Shown here: piece by piece, positions 57,901 through 64,000 of the stretch | Layout of the letters: the number at the start of each line of letters is the position of its first letter | Position numbering within the stretch: the stretch's first letter is position 1 | Source: Edaphochlamys debaryana | Lineage: Eukaryota; Chlorophyta; Chlorophyceae; Chlamydomonadales | NCBI GenBank assembly: GCA_016858145.1 | Contig: JAEHOE010000013.1 | Span: 992,001 to 1,056,000, forward strand | DNA length: 64,000 bases | Direction of reading: 5' to 3' | The notes under the pieces: model-generated | What the model was told of the DNA's origin: nothing | Databases searched by the model: none | Seen by the model: the letters and a program-made list of their open reading frames with translations, nothing else | Program-made: the position numbers and the translations under genes

Positions 57901-60768
57901 TGGGAGACGGGCATCTTCTCTTTCTATCTTCTGGAGGGTGCATGTGTGCGCCCAACCCAACCGGCTAAGTCCGGCATTGCGGGGTTGCGAAGGCCCCTAA
58001 CTTATGGCGGCGTGGGTTCAGTCCGTGCGCTGTGGGGCGTAGTGCTTGATTGCGCGGCCCCAGTGCTGTCCGGCCTCGCGGGGTTTGGGGCTCGGCCCTT
58101 TTCCCTGTCCTGAGGAGGACAGACACCCTTGCTGTCATAGCTTCGTCCTTAAGTTTGAGGCTGGTCCCTTTACCCATTCATCCCCTCCTCCACGCAAAAA
58201 ACTAGCCCGCCACCGCTTGCCTTAGCCACGAGCTTGGTCAGGTGCAGACCCAAGCCACACGGCATGAGCGTCGCCCCGGCGTGGCCGGCGGCAGCGGCTG
58301 CCGCGAGCCTTAGCCCGCTGCCCTTGGCGGCGGCCCTGCCGCTGCCGCTGCCACTGCTGCTGCCGCTGGGCCCCGCTGCCGCCGCCCCAGGCCCCAGCGC
58401 CCCCGCCGCGGCCGCCAGCGCCCAGCAGTGGGCGTCGCTCAGTCCGTAGTCCCCGGGATCAGCGGATTGGTCCACCTGCGGATGGCAGGACATGAAGAGG
58501 TGCATAGGGCATGAGCATGCAGTGGTGGGCTGGGGCCAGCGGCTGGCCGCCCAGCGCCCACGACCCCGCGGTCCTTCTCCCACGGCCCTCACCCCGCCCC
58601 TGGTCGCCCCTCACCCACCAGCGGCCCCCCTTCCTCCGGGGACACCTCCGCATAGTCCCCGGGCAGAAGGGACAGCTCCTTGGGGGTGAAGGGTGGAGGG
58701 GTGGAGGGGTGAAGGGGTGAAGGGTGAAGGGTGAAGGGTGAAGGAAGGAAGGAACTTGGCCGGAGGAAGCTCACAGCACGCTTCTACCTCACTCCTCCTC
58801 ACCCCGCCCACGCCAGCTCACGCCCCAACCAGGCCCTCCACACGGCGCCGCCTCTCCGCCTCACCCGCAGCCCCGACAGAGCCGAAAGCGCCACCAGGGC
58901 GGCCGGGGGCGGCACCGCGCCGCCCCGCAGCGCCAGCACCCTCAGCCGGCCCCCGAACGCCGCCATGCCGGCCGGGGCCAGCGCCAGGGGGGAGGGCCCC
59001 GCGCTGAGCGCCAGCTGCAGGGGTCCCATGCACCTGCGGGGTCGGGGAGGCAAAACGGGGGCGGGAAGTTTTAGAGACTGAGGAGCACTGCCGTCTTCCG
59101 GCGCCTTGGGGGAGGCGCGGAATCCACGCTGCGAGGTTGGGATGGCGAGTGACCGAGGGGCGAAGGGGCGTGGGAGCAGGGAGCGACGGTTGAAGTTCCA
59201 GGCGGGGGCAGCGCCCTTCGAATTGCGAGGAGGCGAGGGTGCGAGGGTGGAGTGGCGAGCGACTGAGGGGCGAAGCGCCGGGTTCCTCCGAAACCTTAGG
59301 CAGGCTGCTTGCCCACGTGCCCGTGCCCATACACACGCCCTCTTCCCCATGCTCATCTCCTGCTCGCCCCACCTCAGCTCCACATCCGTCAGCCGCCCGT
59401 GCGCCGCCGCCAGCTGCTGCAGCCGCCACAGCAGGGCCCCGGGCTCCAGGCGGCTGCTCACCTGCAGCGGTGGGGCAGTGCCCATCCGTCCCTCAGTCGG
59501 CTCAGTCGGCTTCCCACCCCCCACCCCGCAGAATACGAGGGAAGGGCAGAGCACAGCTATAACAGCGGTAAGGACAGGTCGTCGAGAGCTGCATGGCTTT
59601 GCCGCTTTCCGCAATTCCCCCGACAGCGGCGCAGTGTTGTTTAATTTGTCGACCTTGTATCGGTTTCTCATTCCCCACCCTCCAACCCCCAGTACACGCG
59701 GGTAAGGCATTGTGAGCGGTTAGGCCGCAGCGGTGCTGAGAGGGACTCCCGGTCCCCCATCGCTCTTGCCCCTCCTGCCCCTCCTGCCTCCCCTGAAGAC
59801 AAGACCAAACACCCGCGAAAGCCCCGCCCATGCCCCGCCCAAGCCCGCGCCCCCCCACACCACCACCACCCCATAGGCTCACCAACAGGCGGCAGCGGCG
59901 CAGCAGCGGCAGCAGCGGTGCGGCGGCCAGCAGCCGCACGCACCAGCGCTCGCCGTCCCGCTCCGCCGCCAGAGTAAGCTCGGCCACGCCTGAACGGGGG
60001 TTAGCGCACCACCGGGTTGGAGCCGGAGGAGGGATTGCATGGGGCAAGAGAGCGCAGTCAGGGGTTGGTCCGGGAGCTGAAATGCTCGTGCGGGTGCATG
60101 CGGGGAAGGCCCGTGGGGTGCGCCTCGGAGGTCAAGGGCACATGCATCGAGGGCACGCAGCAACGCACGCATTGCTGGGCTTGTCCTGGCGTGCCGGGTA
60201 TATAGTCGATGCCAGGGGCCCCCCAACGACCCAAGACACATCGCGACGCACCTGTCGTGATGTGGCGCCGCCAGGTCCGGCAGGTGAGGCGTGCGCTGGG
60301 CCAGTCGCTGGGGCTCAGGTGGCTGCCGATGATCTGCGCGGAGTGGAGGGCACGGCGGGGGATAGGGGCATTTGTGACGCATGCAGGCGAAACGACACTG
60401 TTGAAACATCCGGCCGCCTCGATATCCAGAGCCAGCGTCGAGAAGGCCGCACCAGGAACTTGAATCGGCGCGACAGCTTTGGGACATCCGTGACCCGCGC
60501 GCGCACAAGCAGGCCCCTAAACATCCCCAGCCCAGGGTGTCTTGGGGTAACAACATCCTGTGCTGTCAAATAGAGCCGGGGCCGCGCATTCTGTGCACCA
60601 TAATGCCAGGGAATCGCAATGAGCTGGCCGTTGGCCGCGGCCAGCTTCACTCTGGTAATAGAAGTGAATCGACCCCGGACGCACCTGCAGTATTTCTCGC
60701 GGCAGCTGCGCCACACTGTACGCGTCGAGGCGGCCGGGACCGGCGGAGAATTGGGCCTCGCCCGCCAT
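51943..60768 (-). CDS. F-box-like, leucine-rich-repeat protein
   Basis: Nineteen exons keep phase (5' to 3'): 60768-60685, 60333-60252, 59989-59883, 59461-59373, 59033-58865, 58678-58619, 58475-58221, 57191-57062, 56775-56699, 56519-56166, 55926-55708, 55574-55468, 55418-55335, 55021-54298, 54161-54060, 53823-53344, 53139-52744, 52624-52397, 52161-51943; 1,321 aa. Residues about 12-55 resemble an F-box: YSVAQLPREILQ, then IIGSHLSPSDW, then LTCRTWRRHI. Irregular leucine-rich repeats follow (LPRLASVTLYDSDLTE, LASLTALRELIIES, WPRLASLDLYG, LRSLTLSL, PSLTSLNLSGFRL, LSRLCHLRLHSC, ARGLRRLRVD), separated by poly-Ala/Gly stretches. A strongly acidic region sits near residues 1070-1170. The fit is a substrate adaptor of an SCF-type ubiquitin ligase. 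Three introns need GC donors, and a 49-nt intron (55467-55419) is required to keep frame. Individual repeat boundaries are approximate. Confidence 0.75.
57321..57386 (-). ncRNA. Perfect 23-bp intronic hairpin, candidate small-RNA precursor or mobile-element end
   Basis: CTGCGGCCCACACGCCAGCC plus CAC (57321-57343) is exactly complementary to 57364-57386, with a 20-nt loop. Partial pairing continues outside (CTCTCCCTCA against GGGAGTAAGAG). It lies in the 1-kb intron 58220-57192 of the F-box/LRR gene. The strand is assigned from the host gene only. Confidence 0.4.
57427..58165 (+). repeat. Dispersed repeat family 1, longest copy
   Basis: The left part (57427-57560) matches the reverse complement of 62465-62640: TTTTTGGGCTGAGCC, TGCGATTCACGCC, CCACAAGCTCGAG, ATCCCTATCGCTTG. 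The right part (57968-58165) matches the reverse complement of 44312-44515. The two sections together give the fullest view of the element. A 13-bp stem-loop (57646-57658 with 57671-57683) lies inside. No transposase-like frame is seen, so it would be non-autonomous. Confidence 0.8.
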
Positions 60769-62612
60769 CGCCAACCGACCTCTCCAGCCCGGAGGAGTTG
60801 GCTTTTGCGCCTGATCCACCCTGGTACTCTGCAGTGCAGTTATGGCAAGCCCTCAGGGTGGCTTGGCCGAGGCAGAACTGCCCTGGGCGAAAGCTGGGGC
60901 GAGCGCCCGCTCGCCCCCGCTCCCGCGCTAGCCACGAATCGACCCTTCCGAGGGTTAAGCTATGCAAAGGTGCAACGATGGTAAGTACAGCCCGTGCGGT
61001 CGCACGAGGTTTCCACAAGTTGCAATTGACGCGAGTCTGAGAGGTGTCGCCCGACTACCTCGCGCACAGGCACAAGTGTTTACACTGCTAGCTTAAAGTT
61101 CCAGCTGATGAGGCGGAGCTGGTGGATGCAGCGCACAGCTAGGGCTGTGACAGGGCGCCAGTACCTGTCGTCCACCTCGGCACTGACGTACAATCAGGTC
61201 CGCCGATGCCCTTAACGACATGCTGAACGTCAGAGAACAGGGCATAGCAGTCGTGAACGTGCTGCCGTGCTCTGACCCGAGGGTCGGGGGTCGGGGGTTG
61301 CGCCCTGCTCTGCTGGGCTCTACCGGCGGGAAGGCAGGCGCTGGAAGGCCCTCCTTCCCCGCCTATCATGTGTTCCTCCCCCACAGCCCTGTGCCCAGGT
61401 CTGCTCCTCCTAGCGGCCGCTGCTCAGCTGCATCCCCGACTACATCGTCCGCGCATACCGCTCCGTGTGGTGCTAGAAAGCCCTGCTGCTTGTGTACTGC
61501 GCGGGGGCTATGCCCGCCTCCCCCACAGCCCTGTAATCGTGTGATGGGGAGTCCTCCAGCCCGAGACACGGAGTGAGAACTGTAATCGGCTCAGTTTACC
61601 AGGGCAGCTGGACTCTTGCGTCTTGCCTGGATTGCCACACGCACAGCTTCAGCCCCGCATCAACTGCATCACCAAAGCCCCCTCCCGCCCTCCGCCCTCC
61701 GCCAACCACCAACCGAGCACGCAGCGCTTCCGCAGTCGCGTCTATCGTTCTATGCATGCACAGCTCTTGTCCGCCCGTATCATGCTCATGCATACACCCC
61801 TCTCGCAAAGATGCTGCTGATATGCTACGCCGGAGGCAATCCCACGCAGCTCCCTTTGTGCTCAGCTTGGCCGGCGCACCCTGACCAAGCGTCAAAAGCC
61901 AAAGACAGCAAGGGAGAGCCCACGAGCCAAGGTAAGTCACGGCCAGTCCCCATTTGGCTTGTGCGCTCTCCCCTGCCTTGCTTGGACAACCCTGCCTCAT
62001 CAACAGCCTTCCTGCGCCCAGCGCCAACCCAATACATCGTTGTCCTTTGGGTCATGTCCAGCAGAACAGATGCAGCCACATCCACCCACCCGTGCCCACG
62101 CCCTCATCACGTTGCTCCCCTGTCCTGTCCTACGGTTTCCTCCCTGCCTCGCCTGCCGCGGGCGCAACGCGCACCCACATCTTGTCATTAGACATTATGG
62201 TAACACCATCTTCACACAGCCGCACAGACCATCCCAAACTGATCAGGGGCCAGCAAAGCGGCAGCGCAGCCCCCTCCCCAAATTTCCCTGACCCTGCCGC
62301 TGCAACCCGCCTTGTCCTCCTGGCGAAGCTATCCTGCTGACAAGGGTGGCTGCCCGAAGGCAGGAAAAGGGCTGAGCCCCGTGGTCCCCCCCAGGGGGCC
62401 CAATGTTCGAACGCCGGGGCCGGCATGTTGGAGGGTGGTCGACACGTTTCCCTGCTCTCAGTCGCAAGCGATAGGGATGAGATAGCTCGAGCTTGTGGCA
62501 TCGAGGGCTGGGCGTGAATCGCAAGTCCATGCGTGACGCACACACACGCACGCATGCCGACACGGGGTAATTCCGGGGGGCTTCGCCGCCCGAAGAGCCT
62601 AACGGCGGCGGC
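60769..62612. other. Intergenic: promoter side of the F-box/LRR gene and end of the EF-hand gene
   Basis: No coding exon with splice support is recognised. TTACA at 61080-61084 could be a distant poly(A) signal for the EF-hand gene. The right end is occupied by a repeat family 1 copy. Confidence 0.45.
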
Positions 62613-62640
62613 TCAGCCCAAAAACCGGTCAGCGGCACCT
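62310..62640 (-). repeat. Dispersed repeat family 1, minus-oriented copy
   Basis: Shares both ends of the family: TTTTTGGGCTGAGCC at its 62640 side, and GGGGCTCAGCCCTTTTCC followed by CCACCCTTGTC towards 62310. It is shorter inside than the 57427-58165 copy. Confidence 0.75.
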
Positions 62641-64000
62641 CGGCTCCACCGCCACTGCCGTTGCTGCTCCTGCTCCTGCTGCTTGTTGTAGATGTCCATG
62701 CACCACACACGGCGGCTCTACCGGTATTGGTGGCACATAAGGCTGGGCTGTGCCCCTGGCTCGGGCTGTACCGTACTTCCGCACCGCGCGCAGGCAGGCC
62801 GGCCGGCGAGCCCAGCGCTCCCAACTGCCGCTAGCACACGCCCACGATGAACCACCTGGGGGCAGGGAGGGGGGCGGGAGGGGCGCGGGCACGCAGCGTG
62901 CTTAGGCAGGGCTTAGCTAGCGCGGCAGCCTTGGTGGGGAAGAGGGCCTTGCTCGAACAAGACATGGCAAGCGCATGTGCATTCGGGGGGGGGGCCTGTG
63001 GGGACCCGTGGGCGAGCCGTGTGCCCCGTACCCCACGCAAGAGAGCAACTCGACATGTTTGCTGTCAGATGTATCACCAATGTCTTCAGACCACCCTCCT
63101 CCACTTCCACATCCCCCCGCCCCGGCCCCACCTGAACATGACCGCCGCCAGCTCCGCCTGGCCCGGGTCCCCACCCCCCACGCGTCCCGAAACACACACA
63201 CGGCCTCCCACCCCCCTCCCTTCCCCCGCCCCCGCCCCCACCTGAACATGACTGCCGCCAGCTCCGCCCGGCTGATGGCGCCGCTGCGGTCAATGTCCAG
63301 CTGGTGGAACACCTCGGACACCTGCTCGTCGGGGGGGACCTGGGGGGGGGGGGTAGGAGGGGGACAGAGGGCTGAGTGGTGCAAGTTGGGCTCCCCACCT
63401 TGTCCCGCCTGAGCTGAGCAAACCCCAAACTACCGCCCCGCCTCCCGGCTGCCGCCTCTCCGCCGCTGCCCACCGCCCCTACCCCCCCCCCGCCCCCGCT
63501 GCATCACCCCTCCCCTTGGGCCGCACCTCCATGCCCGCCTCCCGGCACACGGTCTGGATGAACTTGCGTAGGTCGTACAGCTCGATGACGCCGTTGGAGT
63601 CCTTGTCCAGGGCCTGGCGGGGAGAGGGGAGGGGGGCGAGGGGGAGGGAGGGGGGAGGCGAGGTCGGGGGTGGCTGCGCAGACGTGCTCATAAGGCGCCC
63701 ACACCCTGCTGACAGAAATCGGGGAAATTGTCAACTGTGGAAGTGGGGAACGCGAAACGCGGGCCGGTGTGGATAGCCGCCCGCTGCGCACGCGGAAGGC
63801 TCTCAGCCGCCACCCCGGGGCCGCGCAGCACACGGGCCACGTGCACCACGCGTGCCACGCCACCTGCATGCCCCCATCGCATCCGGTCCCCGCCAGAGAT
63901 GCCCCTGGTCTGCACCAGCACTCCTCCCCCTGGACATTCCGGCGCCCACGCACCCAGACGTGCAGCCGGGGCACTGCCCCAGCCGCTGCCCGCTGCCGAG
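62613..64000 (-). CDS. EF-hand calcium-binding protein, 3' part (runs off the right edge)
   Basis: Exons seen (5' to 3'): 64000-63954 (partial; reads AVPRLHVW at its end), 63613-63527, 63339-63242, and a last exon that is either 62715-62613 or 62830-62629. Both last-exon options keep phase, so the C-terminus is ambiguous. The second visible exon holds an EF-hand loop DKDSNGVIELYD, with Asp rather than Glu at position 12. The third holds a canonical loop DIDRSGAISRAE. The pair should bind calcium, as in calmodulin-like or calcineurin B-like regulators. The N-terminal part and any partner domain lie outside the window. A damaged copy of the third exon's donor end sits at 63129-63165. Confidence 0.7.

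Noticed and set aside
58601..58678. GTGAGG donor for the LRR exon (end at 58615)
   Set aside because: It would put the next exon into a frame with an early stop; the GTGGGT donor four bases earlier keeps the frame open.
60769..60819. Upstream GTG start for the F-box/LRR protein
   Set aside because: Eukaryotic starts are normally ATG; an in-frame ATG at 60766-60768 directly precedes the F-box-like region.

Overview
The window looks like nuclear DNA of a green alga, most likely a chlorophycean of the Chlamydomonas/Volvox type. The reasons are very high GC, intron-dense genes with GT..AG (sometimes GC..AG) junctions, poly-Ala/poly-Gly/poly-Pro tracts inside exons, TGTAA candidate poly(A) signals, and typical algal signalling families. 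No ribosome binding sites, operons or prokaryotic features were seen. All gene models were built by hand from splice consensus and reading-phase continuity. Every internal exon junction listed keeps phase.

Layout. Left arm, plus strand: the last two exons of an unidentified gene (30-564); an 18-exon CHASE-domain membrane cyclic-nucleotide phosphodiesterase (1131-8274); an intergenic stretch with a U6 snRNA-derived insertion flanked by 20-bp direct repeats (9373-9572); and a 28-exon gene for a coiled-coil protein of about 1,768 residues (10593-24213).

Right part, minus strand throughout: an intronless CPBP/CAAX-type intramembrane protease (26636-25167); a 20-exon protein kinase with an apparent N-terminal GAF region (38027-29798, 5' end not resolved); a TraB/TIKI-type protein (44016-39329); a protein with two CTLH/CRA-like modules and a UBA-like tail (50708-44876); an F-box/leucine-rich-repeat protein (60768-51943); and the 3' part of an EF-hand gene running off the right edge (64000 to about 62613).

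Themes. The phosphodiesterase and the kinase are signal-transduction proteins. The CTLH/CRA protein and the F-box protein suggest ubiquitin-ligase functions. These are independent eukaryotic genes; nothing shows that they form one pathway.

The most unusual signal is structural. Introns in at least five genes carry partial copies of the adjacent exon edge together with its splice site, reaching six tandem acceptor copies at 21602-22155. Two long intronic hairpins (46036-46168 and 57321-57386) are candidate small-RNA precursors. Seven introns of the minus-strand genes appear to use GC donors. Two dispersed repeat families also occur in the window.
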